DNA from: an uncultured Alphaproteobacteria bacterium
GTDB lineage: Bacteria > Pseudomonadota > Alphaproteobacteria > HIMB59 > GCA-002718135
NCBI GenBank assembly: GCA_902570155.1
Contig: CACFXU010000002.1
Coordinates: forward strand, 120,557-184,556
Direction of reading: 5' to 3'
Length of the DNA stretch: 64,000 nucleotides
Below are positions 49,178-57,828 of the stretch, piece by piece. Under the pieces are notes generated by a model. It was not told the origin of the DNA. It worked only from the letters and a program-made list of their open reading frames with translations, and did not search any database. The number at the start of each line of letters is the position of its first letter. The first letter of the stretch is position 1. Both the position numbers and the translations under genes were made by a program.

Positions 49178-50281
49178 ATGACAACAGTTAATTCTTGGAA
49201 TGAATGGGATCCATTAAAACATGTTATAGTTGGAGCAGTTGAAAATGCCAACATACCTCCAATGGAACCGGCGCTTGAACCAAAAATTAGTAAAGATAGT
49301 GGTATGGCAGGATCACATGGACCACGTACAAAGGAGTCAATTGATAAAGCAAATATACAATTAGAAAACTTTGTTAAAATTTTAAATTCCCTAAATATAA
49401 AAGTTGATAGACCAACACCTATTGATTTTTCTCAGAGTATCGAGACACCCGATTGGTATAATGATGGTATGTTTGGTTGTATGCCTCCTAGAGATGTTAT
49501 TCTCACTGTAGGAAATGAAATGCTAGAGGCGCCCATGTCTTACAGATGTAGATGGTTTGAGTACCTTGCTTATAGACCACTACTTGAAAAATATTATGTA
49601 GAAGATAAAAACATGAGATGGGAATCGGCACCTAAACCAAGATTAACTAAACAATCATATAAGTCTAATTATCTTCCTGAAGGCATAACGGAAGAAGAAC
49701 GATATAAAAAAATCGAAAATAGAGACATGATATTGACAGAAAAAGAACCACTTTTTGATGCAGCAGAAATTTTACGCTTTGGAAAAGATCTTTTTTATCA
49801 TAACAATTTTACATCAAATTTAAGTGGCTTAGATTGGTTAAGAAGACACTATCCAAATCATCGCGTACATCAAATTAATTTACCAGGTGATTTAATTCCA
49901 ACTCACATTGATGCATGTTTTACTCCTATTAAACCAGGAGTTATAATTATTAATCCCAATAGAAAAATATCATCAGAGCAAAGAAAAATTTTCGATGATA
50001 ATAAATGGGAAATTCATGAAGCGGCACCTTCCATTCATAATAGTCCACCACCTATGTGTTATTCATCAATCTGGTTATCAATGAACGTTTTGATAATTGA
50101 TCCTAAAACTATATGCGTCGAGGCAACCGAAGAAAAAATGATCAAACAAATGGAAAGTTTTGGATTGGATGTTATTCCAGTTCCTTTTAGAGACGTTTAT
50201 GCATTTGGGGGTAGTCTACATTGTGCCACTACTGATGTTCATAGAGAGGGTGAGTGTGAGGATTATTTTCCAAATCAATAA
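49178..50281 (+). CDS. Glycine amidinotransferase-like protein
   Basis: Cytosolic protein of 367 residues in the arginine:glycine amidinotransferase family, which moves an amidino group from arginine to an amine through a Cys-amidino intermediate. The catalytic triad appears complete: Asp194 (FDAAEILR), His243 (THIDACF) and Cys349 (GGSLHCATTD). The product for a glycine acceptor is guanidinoacetate, the creatine precursor; other family members use lysine or inosamine. It is the first gene of a long operon and shares a base with eutA (TAATG). Amidinotransferases are not part of described ectoine clusters, so its acceptor here is unknown. Confidence 0.82.
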   Translation: MTTVNSWNEWDPLKHVIVGAVENANIPPMEPALEPKISKDSGMAGSHGPRTKESIDKANIQLENFVKILNSLNIKVDRPTPIDFSQSIETPDWYNDGMFGCMPPRDVILTVGNEMLEAPMSYRCRWFEYLAYRPLLEKYYVEDKNMRWESAPKPRLTKQSYKSNYLPEGITEEERYKKIENRDMILTEKEPLFDAAEILRFGKDLFYHNNFTSNLSGLDWLRRHYPNHRVHQINLPGDLIPTHIDACFTPIKPGVIIINPNRKISSEQRKIFDDNKWEIHEAAPSIHNSPPPMCYSSIWLSMNVLIIDPKTICVEATEEKMIKQMESFGLDVIPVPFRDVYAFGGSLHCATTDVHREGECEDYFPNQ

Positions 50282-51036
50282 TGGATAGTTTTAATCAAAA
50301 TAATTTTAAAGCCAATTTACATGACACAAACTTTTCTAGAATTGGTATAATTACACTATCAACGGATTTTACCATAGAGCAGGATTTTAGAAAAATTTGC
50401 CATAATTTACCAGTTGATCTGTTTTTTAATAGGATACCTTTTTTAAATCCTCTAACTCATGAAAATTATATGAGAATGGCTGATCATCTTACAGAAACAA
50501 CAAACCAAATACTACCCAATGAAAAAATACAAGTTGTAGCGTATGGATGTACTTCGGGTACTATTGAAATTGGTGAAAAAAGAATAAAATCTGAAATTTT
50601 CAAGGCTAAACCTGATGCTTTAATTACTACACCTATTACAGCAGCTGTCAAAGCACTTAAATTGTTAAACCATAAAAAAATTGCTGTTCTTACTCCTTAC
50701 CCAAAAGATGTTAATGTTAAAGTTTACAAATATTTAATTGATAGTGGATTTGATATTAAATCATTTAGTTCGTTTAATTTAAATTATGATTCTGAAATTG
50801 CCAAAGTTACTCATGATAGTTTAATGCAAACAATTTCCTCAATTGATTTAACAGATGTTGATAGTATTTTTGTTTCTTGTACTGCATTAAAAGTAATTGA
50901 TATTATCGAAACATTAGAGTCAAAATTAAGCACAGATATCATTTCAAGTAATCAAGCGATTATTTGGGATTCATTAAGATTATCTAATATTAATCAAAAA
51001 ATTGATGGTTATGGTAAACTATTTAAATTACATTAA
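50281..51036 (+). CDS. eutA: EutA-like Asp/Glu racemase-family protein
   Basis: A 251-residue protein of the aspartate/glutamate racemase fold, closest in pattern to EutA, maleate isomerase and arylmalonate decarboxylase. The two catalytic cysteines are in place: Cys90 in YGCTSG and Cys200 in SCTAL. In hydroxyectoine users EutA is thought to change the stereochemistry of a diaminobutyrate intermediate before EutB acts. It is coupled to the upstream amidinotransferase and followed by eutB and eutC in the order known from Ruegeria. Family is secure; function rests on the neighbours. Confidence 0.8.
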   Translation: MDSFNQNNFKANLHDTNFSRIGIITLSTDFTIEQDFRKICHNLPVDLFFNRIPFLNPLTHENYMRMADHLTETTNQILPNEKIQVVAYGCTSGTIEIGEKRIKSEIFKAKPDALITTPITAAVKALKLLNHKKIAVLTPYPKDVNVKVYKYLIDSGFDIKSFSSFNLNYDSEIAKVTHDSLMQTISSIDLTDVDSIFVSCTALKVIDIIETLESKLSTDIISSNQAIIWDSLRLSNINQKIDGYGKLFKLH

Positions 51037-51048
51037 ATAGGGTTTAAA

Positions 51049-52011
51049 TTGATTACACTTCAACAAATACAAGATGCACATAAGAAAATTTTACCTTATG
51101 TTAATTATACACCATTAATTAATTCTAATTTCTTATCAAAAAATACTACAGTAAAACTAAAGTTAGAAAATTTTCAAATCACTGGTTCATTTAAGTTAAG
51201 AGGCGCTGTTAATAAACTTCTTTCTTTAAGTGAAGATGACAAAAACAAAGGAGTCATTGCAGTTTCTACAGGCAATCACGGCAAAGGCGTTGCTTATGCT
51301 TCAAAAGTATTGGGCATTCAATCAACAATATATATGTCTTCAATGGTTCCAGAATATAGAAAAGAAGCTATTGAAAAATTAGGAGCAAAAGTAGAAATTA
51401 TTGGAAAGAATAGTGATGAAGCAGATTTGTATGCTAAACAAATTGCGAAAGAAAAAAATATCCCATTAATTCATCCTTTTGATGATGAAGATATTATTAT
51501 AGGCCAAGGTACAGTTGGCCTTGAAATGCTTAATGAGTTTCCTGAAGTAGATACTGTAATAATACCAACATCTGGAGGTGGTCTTATTTCTGGAATTGCT
51601 CAGGCTATTAAACTTCAAAAACCTGACACAAAAATTATCGCCGTATCTATGGAAAGAGGCCCTTCAATGTATGAAAGTCTAAAAAAAGGCAGGCCTGTTG
51701 ATGTAGAGGAAACTGAAACTTTAGCTGATTGTTTAGGGGGTAGTATTGGTTTGGATAATAAATTTACATTTAATATTGTACAACAATACGTTGATGACTT
51801 TGTTTTAGTAAGTGAAGAAAAAATAGCTGAGGGAATTAGAATAAACTTTTTAGAACATAAAATTGTATCTGAAGGTGCTGCAGCAACAAGTGTTATGGTT
51901 GTTAAAGAAAAATTAACATCGCACTTAGGAAAAAATATAATTTGTTTAATTTGTGGTGGAAATATTGACTCGGAACTATTTAATAAAGTTTTAAGCCATG
52001 CTCATCCTTAA
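51049..52011 (+). CDS. eutB: EutB-like threonine dehydratase-family PLP enzyme
   Basis: Fold-type-II PLP enzyme of 320 residues. Lys49 in GSFKLRGAVNK would bind PLP, the asparagine loop is STGNHGKGVAYA, and the phosphate is held by SGGGLISG near residue 177. These are serine/threonine dehydratase marks without the regulatory ACT domain. In eut clusters it is proposed to act on hydroxydiaminobutyrate. TTG start at 51049. It overlaps eutC by 14 bases. Alternative: a catabolic threonine or hydroxyaspartate dehydratase. Confidence 0.82.
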   Translation: MITLQQIQDAHKKILPYVNYTPLINSNFLSKNTTVKLKLENFQITGSFKLRGAVNKLLSLSEDDKNKGVIAVSTGNHGKGVAYASKVLGIQSTIYMSSMVPEYRKEAIEKLGAKVEIIGKNSDEADLYAKQIAKEKNIPLIHPFDDEDIIIGQGTVGLEMLNEFPEVDTVIIPTSGGGLISGIAQAIKLQKPDTKIIAVSMERGPSMYESLKKGRPVDVEETETLADCLGGSIGLDNKFTFNIVQQYVDDFVLVSEEKIAEGIRINFLEHKIVSEGAAATSVMVVKEKLTSHLGKNIICLICGGNIDSELFNKVLSHAHP

Positions 52012-52972
52012 TAAAAATGATATTATTCAACATGTAAATTTGAATAAAAATCTCATACCAATAATAGAGGAGGCTTTCATGAGTTTATCAAAGGGATTGG
52101 TAATGATGCCACCTATAATGAGAATTGATATTGAAAAATATCATGGTGAATCAGATGTTAAAGCTGCATACGTTGAAGGTCTTGATAGTTTTGCAATAAA
52201 AATTGCCTCAGGTTTTTTTGATAATCCAAAACTTGGTTTGCCATCTAGTAATGGATTGATGGTTTTATTAGATTCAAAGACTGGAGTTGTAAAATCTGTT
52301 TTATTAGATGAAGGTTATCTTACAGATACTAGAACAGCTATAGCCGGAGCAATAGCTACAAAATATTTATCAAATCAAAATGCTAATTCTGTTGGTATTA
52401 TTGGGGCTGGAATTCAAGCCAAATTACAACTTCAAGCAATAATGTTAGTTAGGAAAATAAATAAAGTTATAGTCTGGGCAAGAGATGAGACAAAAGCGAA
52501 TCAATTTATAGAAAGTTTCAAAAATTTAGATATAGATTTGTATATAGCTTCTTCTTGTAAAGAATTGGCAAGCTTATCAGAAATAATTGTTACAACGACT
52601 CCTAGTAAAAAACCGCTTTTGGAATTTGATTGGATAAATAAAGGAACTCACATAACGGCAATGGGATCAGATGCAGAACAAAAAAACGAATTAGATCCTC
52701 AGATGTTAAAACATTGTGATCAATATGTACCTGACAATCAATTACAAACAACTGTTATGGGTGAATTACATCATGCTTTAAAACAAAATATAATTTCTTC
52801 TAAAGAAAAATTTAATGAACTTGGCGATATTATTAACGATCCAAGCATAGGAAGAAAAAATAAAGAAGATATAACAATATGTGATTTGACAGGAACTGGC
52901 GTACAAGATACTGCAATAGCAAGATTTGCTTATAATCTTTGTAAAACAAATAATTTAGGCATCAATATTTAA
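51998..52972 (+). CDS. eutC: EutC-like ornithine cyclodeaminase-family protein
   Basis: NAD(P)-binding protein of 324 residues in the ornithine cyclodeaminase/mu-crystallin family. The Rossmann motif GIIGAGIQAKLQLQA lies near residues 131-145, and DEGYLTDTRTAIAGAIATKYL is the conserved helix before it. In hydroxyectoine clusters EutC partners EutB. Family members also include delta-1-pyrroline-2-carboxylate reductase, which would suit the proline racemase-type gene downstream, so two roles are open. It is followed 3 bases later by the unusual PLP enzyme. Confidence 0.8.
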   Translation: MLILNKNDIIQHVNLNKNLIPIIEEAFMSLSKGLVMMPPIMRIDIEKYHGESDVKAAYVEGLDSFAIKIASGFFDNPKLGLPSSNGLMVLLDSKTGVVKSVLLDEGYLTDTRTAIAGAIATKYLSNQNANSVGIIGAGIQAKLQLQAIMLVRKINKVIVWARDETKANQFIESFKNLDIDLYIASSCKELASLSEIIVTTTPSKKPLLEFDWINKGTHITAMGSDAEQKNELDPQMLKHCDQYVPDNQLQTTVMGELHHALKQNIISSKEKFNELGDIINDPSIGRKNKEDITICDLTGTGVQDTAIARFAYNLCKTNNLGINI

Positions 52973-52975
52973 TTT

Positions 52976-54418
52976 ATGACTCAAGCAATAATAAAAAAAA
53001 CGTCTGATTACTTCAAATCAAAAGGAGTTGTCTTGCCAAGTATTAGTGAACTTCAAGACCCTCAAATTATTAATGATGATATTAAAAATTCTCTAAAAAA
53101 AATAAATAATAATGATATCAATCCTCTTAACCTCTTTAGAGTTCATTGGTTTAATAAAAGAGATCAATCAGGTTTTGGAAATGAGCCTGAATATATTGTG
53201 CTACCAACAGAATTCACAGGTGTTAAGGCAAAGATAATTGTAAATATGGGACGATATTTTCCCTTAATAACAGCTCATAAAGTTTTGGCAGCTTATGGTT
53301 GTTTGCTTCCAAGAATATTAAATGGCACTTTTGATTATGAAAAACATAAAGCAGTTTGGCCTTCTACTGGAAATTATTGTAGGGGCGGAGTAGCAATATC
53401 TCGGATAATGGGTCTTAATAGTATTGCAATACTTCCTGAAGGAATGAGTAATGAGAGATTTGAATGGTTGAATAATTGGGTTGAAGATAAAAAAAATATC
53501 ATAAAGACAAAAGGCACAGAAAGTAATGTTAAAGAAATTTACGATGCTTGTAATGAATTAAAAAAAGATAATCAGAATGATATTATAAATCAATTTGATG
53601 AGTATTATAATTACAGTATTCATCGTTCTATAACGGGTCCATCTTTTGAAAAATCATTTCTTAAAGTTAAAGGTAAAAGTAATTTAACTCCTAGGTTTTA
53701 CGTAAGTGCTTCAGGATCAAGTGGTACTCTAGCAGCAGGAGATTATCTTAAAGATAAATTACAGACGAAGATTGCAGTTGTTGAAGCTTTGGAGTGCCCA
53801 ACTTTGCTTCATGGAGGTTATGGTGAACATAATATACAAGGAATTGGTGACAAACATGTTCCCCTTATTCATAATGTAATGAATACAGATTTTGTCGTAG
53901 ATGTTTCTGATCAAGCTACCAATAATCTAAATATGATTTTCAATACTGAAATAGGAAAAAAGTTTTTAATTGAGAAAAAAAATTTTGAGCCTGATTTTGT
54001 TTCACGACTTCCTGAATTTGGCTTTTCAGCAATAGCAAATATATTGGCATCAATAAAACTAGCTAAATATATGGATTTAAATAGTGATGACGCAATTATA
54101 ACCGTCGCTACAGATGGTGCAGATTTATACATGTCAGAGTTGAACAAGACCATTGCTGATTTTAAAAATAATTATGATGAAATAGTTTGTGCTGAACTAT
54201 TTGGAAAACACTTATCAGGGATATCTACTGATAATATGCTAGAACTTTCTTACATGGATAAGAAAAGAATATTTAATTTAGGTTACTTTACTTGGGTAGA
54301 GCAACAAGGTGTAAGTCTTGAAGAATTTGAAAAAAGAAAAGATCAAAAATTTTGGAATTCACATTATGAATATATGCTTTCTCTAGACAATAAGATTAAA
54401 GAATTTAATAATATGTAG
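52976..54418 (+). CDS. Large fold-type-II PLP enzyme of unknown substrate
   Basis: A 480-residue protein related to cysteine synthase/threonine synthase-like PLP enzymes but about 150 residues longer. Lys102 in LITAHKVLAAYG is the likely PLP lysine, WPSTGNYCRGGVAISRIMG resembles the substrate-asparagine loop, and a SASGSSGTLAAGD segment fits the phosphate-binding loop. A CPTLLHGGYGEHNIQGIGD stretch parallels the HxIQGIG region of CysK. An N-terminal extension of about 90 residues is unexplained. It sits between eutC and the M20 deacetylase. No known ectoine gene matches; a diaminobutyrate or hydroxy-amino-acid lyase is possible. Confidence 0.7.
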   Translation: MTQAIIKKTSDYFKSKGVVLPSISELQDPQIINDDIKNSLKKINNNDINPLNLFRVHWFNKRDQSGFGNEPEYIVLPTEFTGVKAKIIVNMGRYFPLITAHKVLAAYGCLLPRILNGTFDYEKHKAVWPSTGNYCRGGVAISRIMGLNSIAILPEGMSNERFEWLNNWVEDKKNIIKTKGTESNVKEIYDACNELKKDNQNDIINQFDEYYNYSIHRSITGPSFEKSFLKVKGKSNLTPRFYVSASGSSGTLAAGDYLKDKLQTKIAVVEALECPTLLHGGYGEHNIQGIGDKHVPLIHNVMNTDFVVDVSDQATNNLNMIFNTEIGKKFLIEKKNFEPDFVSRLPEFGFSAIANILASIKLAKYMDLNSDDAIITVATDGADLYMSELNKTIADFKNNYDEIVCAELFGKHLSGISTDNMLELSYMDKKRIFNLGYFTWVEQQGVSLEEFEKRKDQKFWNSHYEYMLSLDNKIKEFNNM

Positions 54419-54421
54419 GTT

Positions 54422-55576
54422 ATGAAAACTCAGTCATTGCATAACCAATTAGTAGAATGGCGTCATGATCTTCATATGCACCCGCAATTAAGTTTTGAAG
54501 AAGAGTATGCTGCAGCAAAAGTGTCAACACTTCTAAAAGAGTTTGGAATAGAAGTTCATTCTGGTATTGCCAGAACTGGAGTAGTTGGAATTTTAAAAAA
54601 AGGAAATAGTTCAAAATCAATAGGTATAAGAGCTGACATGGATGCTCTTCCTATACATGAAACTAATACGTTTAGTTATAAGTCCAAGTTTGATAACAGA
54701 ATGCATGCATGTGGACATGACGGTCACACAACAATGTTATTAGGTGCAGCAAAATATTTATCAGAAAAAGGTAACTTTAACGGTACGGTATATTTTATTT
54801 TTCAACCTGATGAAGAGAATACATTCGGTGCAAGAACAATGATTGATGAAGGATTGTTTGATAAATTTAACATTGATGAAGTTTACGCTATGCACAATAT
54901 TCCTAACATGGAAATTGGAACATTTGGTACAAGAAATGGAGCTATTACAGCCAGCGAAAATTTATTTGAAATTGAAATAAAAACTAAAGGTGGGCACGCT
55001 GCATTACCTCATATGGGCGTTGATGCAATAACTGTTGGTTCTCAAATAGCTGTAGCACTTCAATCGATAGTGTCTAGGAAATTAAATCCAGCAGACAATG
55101 GTATAGTGTCTATTACCGAATTTATAACCGATGGTAAAAAAAATGTTCTGCCAGGTATGGTAAAAATGACTGGTGACGCGAGAGCTTTATCAAAAGAAAC
55201 AAATGAAAAAATTGCTTCAAAAATGTTACAAATTGTTGAAGGGATTTGTAATGCACATGGTGTTAATGGTAGTGTTAAATATGAAACAGCCTGTCCTGTA
55301 ACTTTTAATTCAAAAAATCAAACTGAGTCTGCAACAAAAGCTGCAGTTACTTTACTTGGTAGTGATAAATGTAATGGTAATATAGAACCACGTTTATTCT
55401 CAGAAGATTTTTCTGTTATGGCAAATGAAAAACCTGGCTGCTTTGTTTTAATGGGTAACGGTACATCAGAGCAGCATTCCAGACCTTTACATGCTGATAA
55501 TTATGATTTTAATGACGAATTATTAGTCATAGGCTCTTCATATTGGACTGAATTGGTAGAACAACAATTAAAATAA
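54422..55576 (+). CDS. doeB2: M20-family amidohydrolase, DoeB2-like deacetylase
   Basis: Zinc amidohydrolase of 384 residues. Metal ligands sit in HACGHDGHT (Cys97, His99), QPDEEN carries the catalytic and binding glutamates, and SEDFSVMANEKPGCFVLMGNG is the C-terminal ligand region. Family M20D includes hippurate hydrolases, N-acetyl-amino-acid deacetylases and DoeB2, an N-acetyl-diaminobutyrate deacetylase in ectoine breakdown. Its direct junction with the M24 hydrolase (start one base after the stop) supports the DoeB2 reading. Without that context only a general amidohydrolase could be claimed. Confidence 0.78.
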   Translation: MKTQSLHNQLVEWRHDLHMHPQLSFEEEYAAAKVSTLLKEFGIEVHSGIARTGVVGILKKGNSSKSIGIRADMDALPIHETNTFSYKSKFDNRMHACGHDGHTTMLLGAAKYLSEKGNFNGTVYFIFQPDEENTFGARTMIDEGLFDKFNIDEVYAMHNIPNMEIGTFGTRNGAITASENLFEIEIKTKGGHAALPHMGVDAITVGSQIAVALQSIVSRKLNPADNGIVSITEFITDGKKNVLPGMVKMTGDARALSKETNEKIASKMLQIVEGICNAHGVNGSVKYETACPVTFNSKNQTESATKAAVTLLGSDKCNGNIEPRLFSEDFSVMANEKPGCFVLMGNGTSEQHSRPLHADNYDFNDELLVIGSSYWTELVEQQLK

Positions 55577-56734
55577 ATGTTTTCTGAAAACTTAAATAAA
55601 CTAAAGAAAAAAATGTCTGAGAACAATATTGATCTCTCAATTATAACTGATGATGATTCGATATATTATTTCACAGGATACCATGACTTCCTTCATATGG
55701 ATTTTTATCGACCAACATTATTAGTTGTTTCAAATGATCATAAAACTTATTTAATTACACCTCTTCTTGATGTTTTATTAGTACCAGAATCTTGTCCTGT
55801 AGATATGGTTGAAACATGGAATGATGGTATTGGAAATGAATGGAGAGAATTATTACCTCAAATCATAAATCAGCATAAAAGTATTTTTATTGAAAAATTT
55901 AAAATTAACCCAATGGTTAAGAGTTATTTAGACGAATTACTTGAAGACCATCCTGGGGATTTAACCAAATTAATAGATAATATAAGAATGATTAAATCTA
56001 ATCATGAATTGAATATAGCTCGTCATGCCGGCGAAGTTGGCATGGCTATGATGGAGGCAGCAAAAAAAACAATTGGCCATAATGTTCCTGAGTATGAGGT
56101 TGCACTTGCACAATCACAAGCCGGAACAAGAAAAGCTGCAGATCTTTTAAAAGAATTTTATCCTGATAATATCAATATGTCTCCAAATATTCACTTTTTA
56201 CCTGTTATGACATCGGGTCATGATTTACCTAAAACTCACCATCGTGCTTCAACCAAAATTATAAAAAAAGGTGATCCCGTATTCGTATGTTATTGTGGTT
56301 CTACAAATTTCCATAGGTTTAAATTAGGTTTTGACAGAATATTTTGGGTAGAAGAAATTCAATCAGATGAACAAATAAAAGCTTTTGAGACTGCAGTTAA
56401 ATCTCAAAAAGCTGCTCTTGAAATTCTTGGCCCTGGAGTAACAGCTGAAGAAGTTCATGCTGCTTATGCAGATACTATACAGTCTGAGGGATACCCTTAT
56501 CCTACATTTCGATGTGGAAGAGGTACAGGCTTTAGCTTTTTAGAGGAACCACAATTAGTAGTTGGTAATAAAACAGTACTGGAGCCTGGAATGGTATTTG
56601 CCGTTGATGGCGGGGCAAGTGCAAATAATTTTAGATCACAAGTTGGTGATAGTTTTATTATAACAAAAGATGGATATGAACAAATTACACATCATTCTAA
56701 AAATATTGATGACCTAATAATTCCACATGTATGA
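55577..56734 (+). CDS. doeA: M24/creatinase-fold hydrolase, DoeA (ectoine hydrolase)-like
   Basis: Pita-bread-fold protein of 385 residues with an N-terminal creatinase domain (DSIYYFTGYHDF near residue 30) and a C-terminal M24 domain. The five metal ligands of M24 aminopeptidases are not there: the two-Asp strand reads VFVCYCGSTNFHRFKLGFD (235-253), the His loop is GRGTGFSFLEEP (313-324) and the first Glu strand is MVFAVDGGA (338-346). So it is a metal-free hydrolase like creatinase or ectoine hydrolase, not a peptidase. Next to a DoeB2-like enzyme, ring opening of ectoine is the best guess. Creatinase itself keeps a GHSFG loop, absent here. Confidence 0.7.
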   Translation: MFSENLNKLKKKMSENNIDLSIITDDDSIYYFTGYHDFLHMDFYRPTLLVVSNDHKTYLITPLLDVLLVPESCPVDMVETWNDGIGNEWRELLPQIINQHKSIFIEKFKINPMVKSYLDELLEDHPGDLTKLIDNIRMIKSNHELNIARHAGEVGMAMMEAAKKTIGHNVPEYEVALAQSQAGTRKAADLLKEFYPDNINMSPNIHFLPVMTSGHDLPKTHHRASTKIIKKGDPVFVCYCGSTNFHRFKLGFDRIFWVEEIQSDEQIKAFETAVKSQKAALEILGPGVTAEEVHAAYADTIQSEGYPYPTFRCGRGTGFSFLEEPQLVVGNKTVLEPGMVFAVDGGASANNFRSQVGDSFIITKDGYEQITHHSKNIDDLIIPHV

Positions 56735-57752
56735 AATCACAGTATTTAACACACATTGTTGTGGTGAAATTGGGGATGTCGTAACTGGAATTAAAGGCTT
56801 GAAGTTTAATTCACCTGAGGAAGCTTCTAAAAAACTTTTTTTAGATAAAAAATGGAGAAATTTTTTTTTAAATGAACCTCGAGGAGGGGTCTTTAAGCAT
56901 TGTAATATTATTTTAGAACCTTCAAATAAAAATGCAGATGCTGGATTTGTCATTATGGAACCAGAAGATAATCCTCCAATGAGCGGATCAAATGCAATTT
57001 GTGTAACGACAGTCTTATTAGAAAAAAATATTGTTCAAATGAAATATCCTAAAACCATGCTTACACTTGAAGCTCCCGGTGGTTTAATAAAAGTTGTTGC
57101 TGATTGTGAAAATAAGAAAGTTAAAAGTGTCACTTTAACTAATCTTGCCTGCTTTGCAGATAAAATAGATGTAGATTTAAAGACTAAAAATTATGGTACA
57201 ATTAAAGTAAGTACTGCTTTTGGAGGTGACAGTTTTTTAATTTGTAATGCTAGTGATTTTAATCTTAAAATTGAACCAAAGAATGCAAATAAATTTGTAA
57301 ATGTTGCTAAAGAATTATTGAAAGAAGCAAACGCATCTATAGGATTTGAACATCCTACTATTAAAGGATTAAACTATCTTTCCTTTTGCCAATTTATTGA
57401 ACCCTTAAAAAAAAATAATCAATCATTACTTACAGGATTAAATACAGTTGTTATACGACCTGGGAAACTTGATCGTTCACCCTGTGGTACAGGCACTTCA
57501 GCAAGATTAGCAGTAATGAAAGAAAAAAATGAAATACAAATAAATGAAGAATTTATATCAAAGTCTATTATAGGATCTTCATTTAAAGCAAGTATTGAAA
57601 AGGAAATTACAATTAATAACAAAAATTGTATTATTCCAAAAATAACAGGTAGTGCATTTATTACTGGAAAACAAAGTTTATATATCGATAAGGATGATCC
57701 TTTTCCAGAAGGTTATAGATTAAATGACACATGGCCAGATTTATCAAGTTAA
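56727..57752 (+). CDS. Proline racemase-family enzyme, Ser/Cys type
   Basis: A 341-residue member of the proline racemase superfamily. The two catalytic positions are Ser86 (PPMSGSNAI) and Cys253 (RSPCGTGTS). True racemases and 4-hydroxyproline epimerases have Cys at both; the Ser/Cys form has been linked to trans-3-hydroxy-L-proline dehydratase, sometimes with epimerase activity. The product would be delta-1-pyrroline-2-carboxylate, which an EutC-type reductase could turn into proline. It overlaps the M24 gene by 8 bases, so it belongs to the same transcript. A role on an ectoine-like ring is an alternative that cannot be ruled out. Confidence 0.78.
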   Translation: MYEITVFNTHCCGEIGDVVTGIKGLKFNSPEEASKKLFLDKKWRNFFLNEPRGGVFKHCNIILEPSNKNADAGFVIMEPEDNPPMSGSNAICVTTVLLEKNIVQMKYPKTMLTLEAPGGLIKVVADCENKKVKSVTLTNLACFADKIDVDLKTKNYGTIKVSTAFGGDSFLICNASDFNLKIEPKNANKFVNVAKELLKEANASIGFEHPTIKGLNYLSFCQFIEPLKKNNQSLLTGLNTVVIRPGKLDRSPCGTGTSARLAVMKEKNEIQINEEFISKSIIGSSFKASIEKEITINNKNCIIPKITGSAFITGKQSLYIDKDDPFPEGYRLNDTWPDLSS

Positions 57753-57828
57753 CTGTGATTAAATAACACTAGCATGGCAAGTTAATTCATTTTACTTTCA
57801 TCAACTATTCTAATAATTAATAAAACAA

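Noticed and set aside
55577..56734. Creatinase (creatine to sarcosine + urea) feeding sarcosine oxidase
   Set aside because: The creatinase-specific GHSFG loop and glutamates are not kept, and the deacetylase neighbour fits ectoine better. Kept only as an alternative.
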